64,000 nt of DNA, from the NCBI GenBank assembly GCA_002221725.1, contig NJFT01000148.1, forward strand, positions 1 through 64,000. The letters are read 5' to 3'. The translations under genes and the position numbers were made by a program. The DNA is from Scedosporium boydii. Taxonomy: Eukaryota > Ascomycota > Sordariomycetes > Microascales > Microascaceae. The notes beneath the pieces are model-generated. The model saw only the letters and a program-made list of their open reading frames with translations, was not told the DNA's origin and searched no databases. This document shows, piece by piece, positions 24,937 through 36,775 of this stretch; within the stretch, counting starts at the first letter, position 1; the number at the start of each line of letters is the position of its first letter.

Positions 24937-25558
24937 GGATTGGCGAGGAGAAATGAAGAAGATGGAAGGTGATGCCATGGCGGGAACGGGGTTTGGAGGG
25001 CCGAGGGTTGTTGTCTAGAAGAAGGGAAAGGAAAGATGGGATAGAAAGAAAGTTATGACTGGTTGTAGTCGCCAGCGATGTCTGGAATGCCTCTACGATG
25101 GGCCCTTTATTGGTAGATGGAGATGAGAGACTATCGTAGAATGCTATTCCAGGCTTGTATTAAGAGTCTTACTTTTTCTAAAACGGATTATACCACCAAG
25201 AAGCGGTGGGCTACATCTTCACCATCTTGAAACCAAGGACATCATTCGTGACGGATTGACGATTAAAAACTACGGTGCTTTAAAAATTCGCATGACAATA
25301 GAAAAACATCGATTTTGCGACTACTCATACGTACTATATCATCAAGCGTCGTAGACATCAAACTCCCCAGTCCCCACCTCTAAAAACCCGGTAACCCTGG
25401 ATTTTCGCTTTTCTCTTGTTTTCCTCTCTCGGGCCTCTACGCAGCAGACCAAGCAAACTGGTATTTATCAAAGGGATGGTCTAATTAATACCCGCCTCTT
25501 CACTATGTTGTTTTTTTGCGACTCCCCAGCTCTAAACTACCGACCAAAAACTTGTGCT
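24937..25558. other. Convergent 3' intergenic region
   Basis: Spacer between the RPN12 (+) and coatomer alpha (-) stop codons. It presumably holds both 3' UTRs. Nothing else recognised. Confidence 0.6.
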
Positions 25559-28500
25559 TTAGAAAAAGAGCTTCAGCCCGCTACCGTGCTTTCCAATCTC
25601 GCAGACTTCGCAGACCCTGCAAACCTGACCCTTGTACTTGGTGTGGTACTTGGATCCGTCGAAGGCGCACTCCTCGTACGAGGTTCCGCTGTAGATGGGT
25701 GTGTGGCTAGCCGCGCAAACGTCGAATTCCGCAAACTGGTCGAATTCGATCTCAATGGCATCGCCGGGGTTGCGTTCGCATTGCCTCTTCGTCTTGGTCG
25801 CCTAGAAACGTGTCGTGTTAGTTCCCCCTCGTCAAGGCGAGTGAGCGGACGGTGCAATTCTGGGTAGACTTACATTCTCAACAATCCTGCTAGATCCGCC
25901 GTTCGCGAGGATCCTGTTCGCAAAGCTAAGAGCCAAACCGTAGTTCTTGGCACGGAACGCCTGTTGCATGGCGCTTCCCAGGACAAGCTGGCGATGGGGG
26001 ACTTCGATCTTGGGGATCGTAAAGTACGCAGACAGCTCCAGGCTCCTCTTGAGAAGTTGGGGGTTCTTCGAAACCTCATCGGGGGTACCCAATTGCCTCC
26101 TGCCGAGTTCAATTGACATGGCCACCGCATACTCGCTTGCCGATGCGATAAGCTTCTTTGCCTCTTCAACCTCGCTCTCGTTCGAGACGGCGTTGATTAA
26201 TATCGCGTGGAGAATGCCCTTGAAGTAGCGGATACCGTCCTCCAACTTGTTGGTTTTCATGGCGTCGTAACCCCTTTGTAGATCGTTTGTGGCCAAATGC
26301 TCCAAATCCCGAGGGACGATGGGAAGTACCTGCCTAGGATCATCCTCCTCGATCGTGCGGCGAACGTAGTTGACAAGAGCAGGCAGACCAGAGGACGCGG
26401 GGAGGTATGTCTTAGAGGCCTGATATACCTCTAAGAACCTCGGCTTCAGAGGCGTGAAGTGCACGGCGCCTACCTGGCGGTTGAGAAGTTGCATCGCGGA
26501 CTCGAAGGATCCACCAGCAACATGATCAACCGCCAGAGGTGAGTTGCGCGCCCATTGCTCCGCCTCGCTGCTTCCCGAACCGACGGCCTCTGTGCTTTCC
26601 ACATTGACAAAGTCATTCTCCAGCTCCGGAACAATATCATCGCCCATATCCCAACCGGCAACATCCTCATCATCAACGATGTCCGCCGCGGCGCCATTGT
26701 GCTTGTGCGCGTCCTCGTTATCTTCATCTACGGCCTCTCCCTCGGCGGCCTCATCCTCCAGGGACAGTCCTTCAACTTGGCCAAGGAGAGCCTTCTCGAA
26801 GAACGACTGGGAGGTCGCCTTTGTGGGCCAGTTGCTCTTGAAAGTGGGGACAACGGGTTTCGGCGGCGTCAAGCCCTGACCGACGCTGGGGATGGAAAGC
26901 TCGTCTTCGGTGAGGCCAGTGGCTTCCAGAATCGCCTCACATTCCTCCTCAAGTCCATGGGACTTAGCAGTCACGTATGCTAGGGGATCTGAGAGGGCAC
27001 AAAACAGTATTAGTCGCGTGCCCGATGATCGGCAAGCTTATCAGGGAAAAAGGGGGTTTGATTTTTTTTGAACTTACAGAGATCGATCTCCTTGAGCATT
27101 TGAATGCGGTCCTCCACATCGCCGAGGTAAAGTGCATTGTGGAATCGAGAGGTATAATCGCCGCGGTGCTCGGCGATCTTCGCCATTCTGGCGAGCTTCG
27201 AGTTGTCACCCGTGCAGAGGTACAAGAAAGACAACTTGTCAAATTGCTTGAGCTTCTGATAGCACATCTCAACAATTTGGTGTGCTCCGTGAGCCAACGC
27301 CTCGGTACTTAACCTAGACCAGAGCTTTGGCTTATCCAACTCCTTCGCCATCTCAACGGCAACGTCTAGATTGCCACATTCGATCGCCAGCTCAAACCTA
27401 GTCGTTGGGTCCTGAACGAACTGAAGAGCGATCTCAGGGTAGCCCTTCTTCTGGAGATAGGAAATGATGGACTGGCCGACAAGGCTCGAGGTCCGGATGA
27501 TGTGAAGCATTTCTTCATAGTTTCGCTTGACGAGCGCGAGCTTGAAGCGGTACTCGGTGGGATCAATGTGGAGGACTCTTGGCTTTGCGGACCTATCCAA
27601 GCAATAGACATTACGGCCCTGCACACGGACAAGGTAGACTGTCTGATCGAGCGTGCGAACGATACCGTTATCACCGTTGAGAAGGGTGTACTTGACGTGG
27701 TTCAGAGTGGAATAGAGCAGGACGCCGGCATCATCCCAAGTGGCGCTCTTGATCCGGATCGTCTCGTGCAGAGTGCTAAGCTGCTCGAGAGTCTTGGAAA
27801 CGATAGTGATGTTGTGCTTGCTCAAAAGAGCCGCGATCCTGCCGTCGTTGGACCACACCACATATTTGACGCCGGTAACAGTCAGTTCGGCAATATTCTT
27901 CTTTTGCTGAATATCATAGAGATAGACGGCCGTAGGGGTGATGATGAGAATATTTCCCGTGCCTCCGAAATAAATGTCGGTGGTGCCGTGAGGAGGCTTG
28001 AAAGAGCGGGTAACATTGTTCGAGAGATCCTTGATGTCAATGGTCTGCGCGGCGGTGTTCAACACAGCAAATCGGTTCCGGGCGACAAAGATGGCAGAAT
28101 TGCCGCTTCCCCGCTTTGAATCGGTAGAATCGATAGCGCCCGCACCATCCCGAGGAAGCTTGAGAAGCTCATAGGAGCCACCGTCAGCTGGAGAAGTGAC
28201 GAGAATAGATTGGTCGGCAGGGTTATAGGAAAGTGTCCGAGGCGGCGTCCAGGGGTTTCCGAGCTTCTTGAGCACGAGGAGTGTGGGGCTCTCGGCATTC
28301 TTCTTGAAGTCGTAAGACTTGACGTGCTTGTCCTTGGTGATATACAGGAGGGTGTTCTGGAAGATGGCCGAGGCGGGACGTTCGCGCTCCAACTTGAAAA
28401 CCATGACACCGTTGTCATGGCCGGCGGCGAAGAGGTTGATTTCAGGATGGGCGGCGACAACCCAGAATCGATCATTCTCTCTCTTGAACGACTGAACAGC

Positions 28501-29596
28501 GGTCCTCTTGTTCAGGTCCCAAACGCGAATAGTCTTATCTTCGCCGACGGAAATGATCAAATCTTGGTGAGGGTGGAAGAGACAGGAAGACACATTCTGG
28601 AAGTGTCCGCGGCAGGTATCGACCTCCCAAGCCTTCGTTTCGCTCATGCGCCAGAGCTTTACGAGCCTGTCGTCGCCGGCGGACACGATAAGCGGCATGG
28701 TCGGATGGAAGGCAACCCAGTTCACACCCCTATCGTGGCCTTCGAGAACAAACTTGACAACGGCGTCGGTATTTCCAAACATGTCGGTTTGGTTCTGGTT
28801 CGCACGGGAGACTTGCTCCTCGAAGGACATCGAGGTCGGGGCCGAGTGCTTTTTGCGCAGCCCAGAGATATCCCAGACTCGAACGGACTGATCGAGGGAA
28901 GCGGAGACGACCAAGTCCTCCTTGGGGTGGAACTGCGCACACATGGCATAGTGGTTATGCCCGGTCATGGTGCAAACTTACAGACGGAAACGTCAGCATA
29001 CTTATTCTAATCGGATATTCTAAAGGGAATGCGAGAGGGCGCAACGGAAACATACTCAGTGATCGATTCTGCCAGTTCCATATTCTGATCGTTTGGTCAT
29101 CGGACGCCGACAAGATCCAGGGAAGCTCGTGGTGGAAGACAACGGTACGGACGTAGTCCAAGTGACCATTCAAAGTAAAGAGGCATCGCCGGCTCTGGTA
29201 GGACCAGACCTTGATCTTGTAATCATCACCTCCAGAAACGAAAAGAGGCTGGGTGTTATGGAAATCGACGGATCGAACAGGGCCATCGTGCTCTTCAAAG
29301 CGGTCAATTAAGGTGCCCATGCGGTAGTCCCAGAGTTGTATAGTCGAGGAGTGTAAGGAAACGAGGATCCATGGTCTGCATCACGGTTAGAGGCGACGAC
29401 GTCGGGAAGGAAAGCAAAAAAGGGGGGAAGTGTTAATGCGCATACCGCTTCGGGTGAAAGGCGATGCCCTTTGCCCTAGACGACTTGGACTCGAACTATA
29501 CAGATCCTCTAGTTAGACAAAGTAGCCCAAAGCATTAGAGCACAGGGTTGCGCATGAGGTTTTCCATACCTTGGTCAGCATACCAGAAGTCGACAT
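25559..29596 (-). CDS. Coatomer subunit alpha (COPI, Ret1/Cop1)
   Basis: Alpha-COP of the COPI coat, which binds KKxx cargo tails and forms retrograde Golgi-to-ER vesicles. Six exons on the minus strand: 29596-29570, 29495-29446, 29375-29056, 28976-27078, 26988-25874 and 25801-25559. All are GT-AG and in phase, giving 1,217 aa, the usual length. The N-terminus [19 protein letters not shown] leads into WD40 repeats in the first ~320 residues ([54 protein letters not shown]). The central region holds the coatomer WD-associated domain. The last two exons form the COPI C-terminal domain with a Cys-rich end ([15 protein letters not shown]). The first coding exon is only 27 nt. Its start lies about 620 bp from the RAD54 stop codon, on the same strand. 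Confidence 0.96.
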
Positions 29597-30212
29597 CGTG
29601 GCAGGTGTGTGGTGGGGAACCAGAGCTTCAGGCAGCGGAGGGCGGGATAGCTGGAGCCGACCTGGAGGTTCTGGTTTGGCTCTAGAGGAAGCGCTCCGCT
29701 AAGAAGACGGTATCATGAACAGTTGGGTAAGAGGAAAGGTGTGAGCGAGATGCGGAAACCGGTCCTCGAGGTGGTGACGCGGAGAGGCGACCAGAGAGAC
29801 CAGCTATACTTTAGAGGTCCCAGGCCAGCAGGGGGAAGGTTCAATTCGGTCAGCGTGGCATGTCGCTAAAGTGTGGGATGTGGGCAGTCGAGTCGGGGAC
29901 GAGTGCTTCAAAGGGGTATTTAGCCGGGTATTAGCCATGACAACTGGCAGCCAGCTGTAGAATCAAACGCACCCCGCATCACGAACTCATCGTTTTGAAG
30001 CAACATTGAACAATTATCCGATCTTAATGAGATGAAGATGGATTCTGTCTTGCTCCTACAGGTCTTCATTGATATCAATTGATCTATCATACGAAGGTAG
30101 TCGTAAACTAAATCTAACATGCATTAGGTATATAATACTCTCTCTTTAACTGACTCCCACAAGGGTTCCCCCGCCACTCCACCAACCACTCCAACATCTC
30201 TTCAAGGCAGCC
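29597..30212. other. Intergenic, coatomer promoter and RAD54 3' region
   Basis: No gene seen. The part next to 29597 is the 5' leader and promoter of the coatomer gene (-); the rest is the RAD54 3' side. Confidence 0.55.
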
Positions 30213-32724
30213 TCAGTGCGAGATGTACTGGAACACAGCCGATACCTCGTTCTCGCCAGTCTCCTGTCTCAGCAGCAGATCCTGGATAGCAGCAAGCCCG
30301 TTGTTGACAAAATGATTCCACGTGCTGGTATCTCCGTACAGCATTCCAGGAGCCTTAATGAACTGCTTCCCATCAGGCTTACACCTCTTGCACTTGAAAG
30401 TGTCATGCGTATCGGATGCGGTGCCGGGCCGGTACTGGAAGAGCTCCCGCAGACTATCGAGCGAAAAGTGGCGCTCCACATCCTCGGCAGAATCAACTAC
30501 GCAACTGGACAAGCTCTGCTTGTGACTCTGACGCTGGAAGATCTTTTCCTCGATCGTGCCGGTGGCGATGAAGCGGTACACGAAGCAATCCTTCTTCTGG
30601 CCATCTCTCCATACTCGCGCGAGCGCCTGCTGGTCGGCGGCTGGATTCCAGTCGGGATCGAAGAGCACCAATCTGTTGGCGCCGATGAGATTCAAACCGC
30701 AACCACCCGCTTTGCTGCTAAGGAGGAACACGAACTCGGGGCCGTCGGGGTCGTTGAATTTATCGACAAGTTTCTGGCGCTTGTTGACAGACATTGTACC
30801 ATCCAAGCGCAAGCTGCCGTAACCACGCGCGCGGCATAATCGGTCGAAGAGATCCAGGGTCTGGGTGTAATTGCTGATAAGGACGATCTTGTCATTGGTG
30901 TCCTGCCGAATTCTAGCGAGCATGCGGTCAAGGACTTGCATTTTTCCAGAGTACCATGGCTTGATGTCTCGGTCGCGGCCCCTCGATTCCTTCGGAACAT
31001 AGTCTTCAGGGTAACACTGCTCCGAGCCCGGAAGATCGTCGGCCAGATTAAGCAGGTCAGGATGGTTGCAAAGCTTCTTCAAAATGTTGATGGCTTTCAA
31101 AGGCTGGCTACCCTTGCCTCGCAGGAGGGCTTGGATATCCGGGCTAGTGATGAAGTAATTGTACAGATCGAGCTGGAACGGTGCCAGGTTGCAGAAAACG
31201 ACATGCTCGTACTTGACCGGGAGATATTTGGACAAAATGTCGTTTGTCCTGCGAATGATGAACTTGTTGACGATCCCTAGAAGTTCGCTCAGGCACTCGT
31301 CTCCCTTTCTTCGCTCGGCCTCGGAGGCGTCAGCGTCACGACCCCGAAGAATGGGTATCTCGAACCTCTTTCGGAACTCAAGGCGGGAACCAAGGAGATC
31401 CGGGTTGGCAAAGCTGATCAGCGAAAAGTACTCCGATAGATCATTTTGAATCGGCGTTCCCGAGAGGATGACACGGCGGGTCACGTTGAGGTTGTTTAGT
31501 GCACTGAAAGTTTGGCTGTCACCATTTTTCAACCGATGGCCCTCGTCGCACAGCATGAGGCCGATTTTTGTGTGCTTGAGCTCTTCGACGTTCAGACGCA
31601 ACGTCTCATAAGACACGATGATGACCGGACGGGTTACCGAGCGTCCGGACGAAATGGCCCATTGCCGAAGCTGGCGCGTCAACTCTTCCTTGCTCGCCTT
31701 TCCGTCAATAGCGAATGGCGTAATGGCATCCTCGCCGAGCCACTTGACCAACTCATTGGCCCAGTTTTTGACCAAACTGGAGGGGCAAGCCACGATTGCC
31801 TTCTGGATAGTCGATTTTCCGGCATCTGGAGATTGCTTCAGCAGAGTCCACAAGAGCGTGATGCATTGGAGGGTCTTCCCAAGACCCATCTCGTCCGCCA
31901 TGATGCAACCGTTAGCCTTTTCATCAATCATTCCCGTAACGCAGTTATACATGAATTTGACACCTTCGATCTGATGCGGCCGCAAGACCTTTGCAAGCCT
32001 AGGATCGATGACAACCGGGACTCGCGGATGCTCGCCTTCAACCTTCTTCTTGATGCCAAGAATCTCTGCGAGACTTTTGTGGACAAGAGGGGCATCGAGC
32101 TTCGTAGCAGCTTCCTGCTTCTTTTCTTCAACTTCTGTGGCGGATTTGGGCTTCGGCTTGTCATGTATAGTGGGATCGTACAAGACGATGGCGAACTCGC
32201 CGCTGGGGTCATGCAAAGGTCTGGGAACAAAAACGGCGCCCTGGCGAAGACCCAATGTGGGGGGCGGCCGGTTCGCATTGTAACCCCCAACCTGCTTGTT
32301 GATCAAGGGCACGGAAAACCGCTTCCTGAAGATGGTGTCTTTATCCTTGACCTGAAATACGGGGAACTTGTTCGGATCTCGATTGGCGAGTGCTAGTCGT
32401 TCGATGCTGGTCCAGGACTGGTCGTTGGAAGCATCACCGTCAGCTCCGGAATAATCAACTTTTCTCTTCTTGCGGGCTGGACGATTCGAAGTCGACGTCC
32501 GAGTTGCGGACCCTGGGCATTTGAATGGCTTATGAAGACGGTCGAGCGATTGTTGGGAAGGCCATTTCCCCGCGGGCCGGGATTCCCTATTCGGGTTGGA
32601 TGTTGTAGACTGGTTCCTGAATTTCACCGAGTTGTCTTGTTAGCGAGATGCAAGCGAGTGCGAGACAAGTTTCGAGGGTGCCTTGACCGCGCTGCGACGC
32701 GTTAACAGGAACCTACATATTCAT
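30213..32724 (-). CDS. RAD54: DNA repair translocase Rad54
   Basis: Swi2/Snf2-family dsDNA translocase that works with Rad51 in strand invasion and chromatin remodelling during homologous recombination. Exon 1 is 32724-32717, only 8 nt (ATG AAT AT); exon 2 is 32616-30213; the 100-nt intron is GTAGGT...TTCAG. The product is 803 aa. A basic N-terminus includes the Rad54-typical HKPFKCP motif. The helicase core has motif I DEMGLGKT (Lys near 250), motif II DEGH, the LSGTPIQNDL motif, SSKAGGCGLNL (motif V) and QALARVWRDGQKK (motif VI). Without the 8-nt exon the long frame would begin only at a GTG at 32627; splicing supplies an ATG in phase. The microexon is inferred from phase and splice signals and should be confirmed by RNA. 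Confidence 0.93.
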
Positions 32725-33201
32725 GGAGCAAACACGACCATATTATCGAGGGATAACAATTGATGGCGAAGGGAGTTTGACGAAACAATATAGGGAATGG
32801 CTTTCTCGTCGAAGGAGCTGTTGTCGAGAGGGAGGTGTCATATAGGTTGGGGAATAAACTGAGGTGGCTCGGTTAATCGCCTCATAACACACACACACTC
32901 TCTCAGCAAATGGTGATGACCTCCAGGCAGGCACGACAAGCACAACACCAAGAACGCGTTGCTGAATTACCTTCAGGACAATTGGAGAGAGGAAGACCCC
33001 ACTTATGCCATCTGATTGGTCAAATTATCTCCAGTCCCTAGACCCCACCCCACCAAGATCGCGATATCACGTGATCTATTAAAGGTGAAGACGAGACCTT
33101 CCCTGCGATTTAACCGAGTATCCGTTATTACAATATTGTACGAAGTACATGATGCATAAACATCCCTATCCATGTGCTACAGACAATTCCATTCATTAAG
33201 T
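32725..33201. other. Intergenic, RAD54 promoter
   Basis: No gene seen. An (AC)n stretch lies near 32887-32898 and a copy of the TACGAAGTA 9-mer at 33139-33147, here inside the longer GTACGAAGTAC. Confidence 0.55.
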
Positions 33202-34862
33202 TCAGCTCACCAACCACGGGTCCTGCAACAGTTCCCTCGCAGTGGGGCGCTTGCTCGGATCCCAAGCGAGGGCGCTTCTCATGAACTGAAGAAATATGGC
33301 GTTGTCCTTCAGCTTCGTCTCGGCCGTCTCCAAGGTCCTTTCCGTTGGAATAGGAACAAACCCTCCCCAGTTACCTAAGAAGGGAAGCAAGTGTCAGTCA
33401 TTCCCCATGGTAAAGATGAAGAAAGGAGGGGGGGAAATAAATAGGTGATTCATCGATAGGCATACCGTTTTCATCCCAGTACTCTAGCGCTCTCTTGTGA
33501 TGCCGGCCCAGGAGCTCAGCAGGTGGTGGTCCCAGGGTAGCAATGAGTTCAGCGAAGTGAGCCCCATCTGAAAGGCTCCCATCTTCTTTGCAGGCGCTAA
33601 ACAGCGTCTTATCTTCAAGGAGATCCCACGCCTAGCGATTGTGAGCATGTCAACTAGGAGGAACACAATGAAGTGCTACAATTGTAAGCGGTGTTCGACT
33701 TACAGTGAATCCGACGCTCCAAATATCGACAGGGTAACTGCATTGGATCCAGAGGAGCGTTTCGGGGGCTCTGTACTGGATCGGCATGATATCTCCAGCA
33801 TGAGGGCCAGGTCCCAGTCTTACCTCTTCCAAAGTCGGAGAGAAGGAGTGGGCCGAATTTCGGCTTCATGAGACGGGAGAAGTAAATAGTTCGGTCCGAG
33901 AGTTCTTTGCGAGGAACGGGATTGGAAAACTCGGTGTCTTCCATTGTTTTGAAAAGGGAGTTGTCGTCTACGCCAAGGAGGAGGTTTCCCGGGTGTATAT
34001 CTGAATATTTCGTTCCCCCCCGGTCAGTCCTGACAACGCAATCCATAGTCTACGAGGGTGTATTTACAAGAACGAAGAGTGGGAGGGAGAAGAGCTACCT
34101 AGCAGTATGCACCGCTTGTACCTCTGTATGAAGGAAATCGACGGCCCCTAGGAGCTCCTTGATAGCAGCCTTGACAAAATCCTCATCAAAGCCACGTCCA
34201 TCCATGAACACGGCACTCAGATCACGGAGACTCATTTGTGAAGCTTGGAGAGCTAGCACTATGTGTTTTCCATGAGGACCGAGGACTTCAAGAGAGTCCA
34301 GGAGCCTCCTGATCTTACCAGCGCTGGCATGCCTGCTGGGCAAAACTTTGTTCAGGCGGTCATAAAAAGGCATCTCACGGTGGTGGAGGGAATTGTGTAT
34401 GTAGATTTTGAGGGCTACATACTGGTGATTTCTACATTTGAAGGGTCAACTAATCATCATCATCATCACAAACCCTTAATATCAGCGTACTCACTCGAGG
34501 TCACGCGCAAGCCATATTGTGGATGAAGAGCCGTAGCCCAGTTTGGTCACAATTTGGAATCTGTCGTTAAACACTTCGCCCAAGCGAACTGGGTAGAAAT
34601 GTTCGGACTTGTATTCCGGCAGTCCCTCTTCCTCCATGGGCCGATCTTTGTCGATGAGATCAAACCCTTGAGAGGGAAAGGTTCGCGGCTCGGATCGTGG
34701 ACGCGCTGTCGGAAACAGCCCCAGCTTGGCGGTAAGGCCGCTGAGCGTCCACGACGAAGCCATCCGCATTCGGCACCGGAAACATGAGGCTGAAGGCGAC
34801 GGGAGGAAGACTGTTGGTCCTGGAGGAGAGAATCGCCGCAACGCTGTCCGATACACCGCCAT
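33202..34862 (-). pseudogene. SRPK-like protein kinase, probably a pseudogene
   Basis: Homologous throughout to fungal SRPK-type serine/threonine kinases. Minus-strand pieces are 34862-34495, 34431-34103, 34000-33704, 33632-33466 and 33374-33202. The N-terminal piece ends in the glycine-loop region KLGYGSSSTIWLARDLE. The second has VALKIYIHNS (motif-2 Lys) and AVDFLHTEVQAVHT. The third has DIHPGNLLLGVDDNSLF, the DFG region and MPIQYRAPETLLW. The last two carry the C-lobe and WDPSKRPTARELLQDPW. Three lesions are visible. (1) The donor after VQAVHT reads CTAGGT at 34102 where GTAGGT is expected, so HT|D of the catalytic loop cannot be joined canonically. (2) There is one extra base in the DFG codon context (about 33828-33831). 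(3) There is one extra base in a T run (A run on +, 33599-33602), which shifts LFSACKEDG out of frame. A truncated product or sequencing error remains possible. Confidence 0.7.
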
Positions 34863-36280
34863 GGCGACTTGCGTATTTACGTAGAGGAAAGATACCAATC
34901 AATTGATATTGAAACACCTTGTGGGCGATGTTAATTAGCCTGTCTTGTGCACCGTCGTCGATACTACATAGAGGGTATCTTGTGAAATATAGCGAGGCAA
35001 ACCTCGATTATTTTCTGTTTACCTTTCCCCGTCGTAACCTGCAAGGATCCAAAGGAGACCTGGAATGCGACCTTTACACTGTATTGCGGATGAATACAGC
35101 ATGGGCTCAAGCAACCAGAACTAGCCGCACTCCATCGCCACCATGAAAGGATGGAATGTATACGTTTCAGTCAAGGCAAGCCTATAACTCTCGCTGTTGT
35201 CAGGACAATTTTTTTCTTTTATTTTGAAGCGAGAGGGAGATGTCAAAGGTGCATTGTTAACATCCATAACCTCAGAGCCAGGCCAAGGTTCAATTGTTGA
35301 GATCAATTGATGCGCTTCCATTTTGGGTCCGAGCCGCGAACTCGATTGGGGTCGTCGAGGATGTAGATCATGATGTACCTGTGTACTTCGTCAACGACTT
35401 GACGCCAATGTCCCCGACGGTGACTAAGCACCGTTACATTAGATCTCGCTTGGATCTCTTAGCGTCGCTCCAATTAGGACAAGTCCGAAGCTTTTCAAGC
35501 CAAATCCGAACCAGCGAACGACGAAATGCCGGGGCAAAAAAAAAAAAAAAGAGAGGAAAAAAGAAAGGAAAAAAGAAAAATCGCAAAATCAAAGGGACCA
35601 ATTGCAAACTCAAAACGAACTTCCACCTTTTCCGAAAAGGGAGGGAGCGGTGGCGTCAACACTCCGATAATGCTCCGCAACGTAGGAGATCCCGGTCCTT
35701 CCACTGGATTCATCTACAGTATTTGAATTTGATTTGATATCGCTTCGTATCCATCGATTGGAACGTGCTGCGTGGACCGCGTGGACCGCGGACGGCGGAG
35801 TTTGAGTGTTACAGCTACGGTTACTTCGTGCTTCGCTCAGCCCGGCTATTAGACTCTGCGATGTAAAACTAAATCCGCGGCAGTCTTCGACTTACAAGCG
35901 GCTGGTGAAAACTGAAAACTTGGCAGCGGCAGCCCGGATATTTATTTTCTTCTTCGCCTCGCTCCCAGGAAATCTCTTTTCCCCATTCCTAATTCCCTCC
36001 TTCTTTTCCATTGAACCGTTTATTTATTATTCCCATGTTCCATCTGCCTATATTCCCGGCTTGTCCTCTCTTGAGAATTCAGTGAAGAAACTCCCATTCG
36101 CATTCCAGTTTCTGCCCACATCCAGGAACTGCACATTGCACATCACTGCACTACGCCCACATCAAGACTTGGCGCTTTACTCAAAACAAGACATAAAGAA
36201 ATCAAAAAAACCAAAAATCACAAGGAAAATCCCCCTCCAAAATTTCTGCGACATTTTCTCCAATCCCTCCGGAACTCGCA
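34863..36280. other. Intergenic between divergent genes
   Basis: No supported gene. It includes an A-rich stretch (about 35537-35580) and a pyrimidine/A-rich leader before the small membrane-protein ORF. A long open frame from about 35806 runs out of frame through the next gene and shows no family resemblance. Confidence 0.5.
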
Positions 36281-36565
36281 ATGTCAGTCCCGACTTCTGC
36301 CGTCCCCTCGGTTGCCCTCTCCGCGGCGCCCACGACCCCTCAATTGCAACTCCTCCTCGCAGAGTATCGCTCTTCCATCGTCGGCGGCACCGTCCTGGGT
36401 CACTTCGCCCACTGGCGCTACCTAACGCACTTTCGACGCCTCGACCCTTCTGTCCTCGGCCACAAGAACATCTTCCGCTTCTATGGTGCCGCTTGGGGGG
36501 TTGTCTACCTCGGCGTCCTGTCTGCTCTAACGTACGCGGAACGCAAGAGGCTTCGCGCTCTTTAA
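36281..36565 (+). CDS. Small hydrophobic protein of unknown function
   Basis: ORF of 94 aa starting at an ATG. The N-terminal 25 residues are Ala/Ser/Pro-rich. A helical middle (LLLAEYRSSIVGGTVLGHF) and one clear membrane segment (about 68-85, YGAAWGVVYLGVLSALTY) follow, and it ends in a basic tail (ERKRLRAL). The pattern suggests a small membrane protein, perhaps mitochondrial, but I do not recognise the family. Codon use is C-ended like neighbouring real genes, which supports coding. It lies 210 bp upstream of a mitochondrial carrier gene on the same strand. Confidence 0.6.
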   Translation: MSVPTSAVPSVALSAAPTTPQLQLLLAEYRSSIVGGTVLGHFAHWRYLTHFRRLDPSVLGHKNIFRFYGAAWGVVYLGVLSALTYAERKRLRAL

Positions 36566-36775
36566 AAAAGAAAAAAACGAGAAAAACGGCGCGCAATTCC
36601 CCGCGGGGAAATAATAAAAGAAAAAGAAAGAGGTGGGGAGGAAGAGGGCGACGGTTTTCCGCGGACGAGCCTCCCGTTCGGGAATCCGTCTTTGCTGCTC
36701 TTAGGGCGAGGGAACTTGGAGCGGCGCATTGAGCTACGGCGGTAGGCGTGGGCGATCCCACCACGGACCGCGGAA

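Noticed and set aside
33962..34141. An alternative splice of the kinase (donor GTACAA after FLHTE, acceptor ending CGTAG near 34050) that avoids the broken donor
   Set aside because: It keeps frame but replaces the catalytic HTD-IHPGN junction with an unrelated insert, and the two downstream frameshifts would remain.
35806..36732. 308-codon open frame overlapping the small membrane-protein gene
   Set aside because: It is out of frame with the better-supported ORF at 36281-36565 and consists of low-complexity basic and Pro/Ser sequence.
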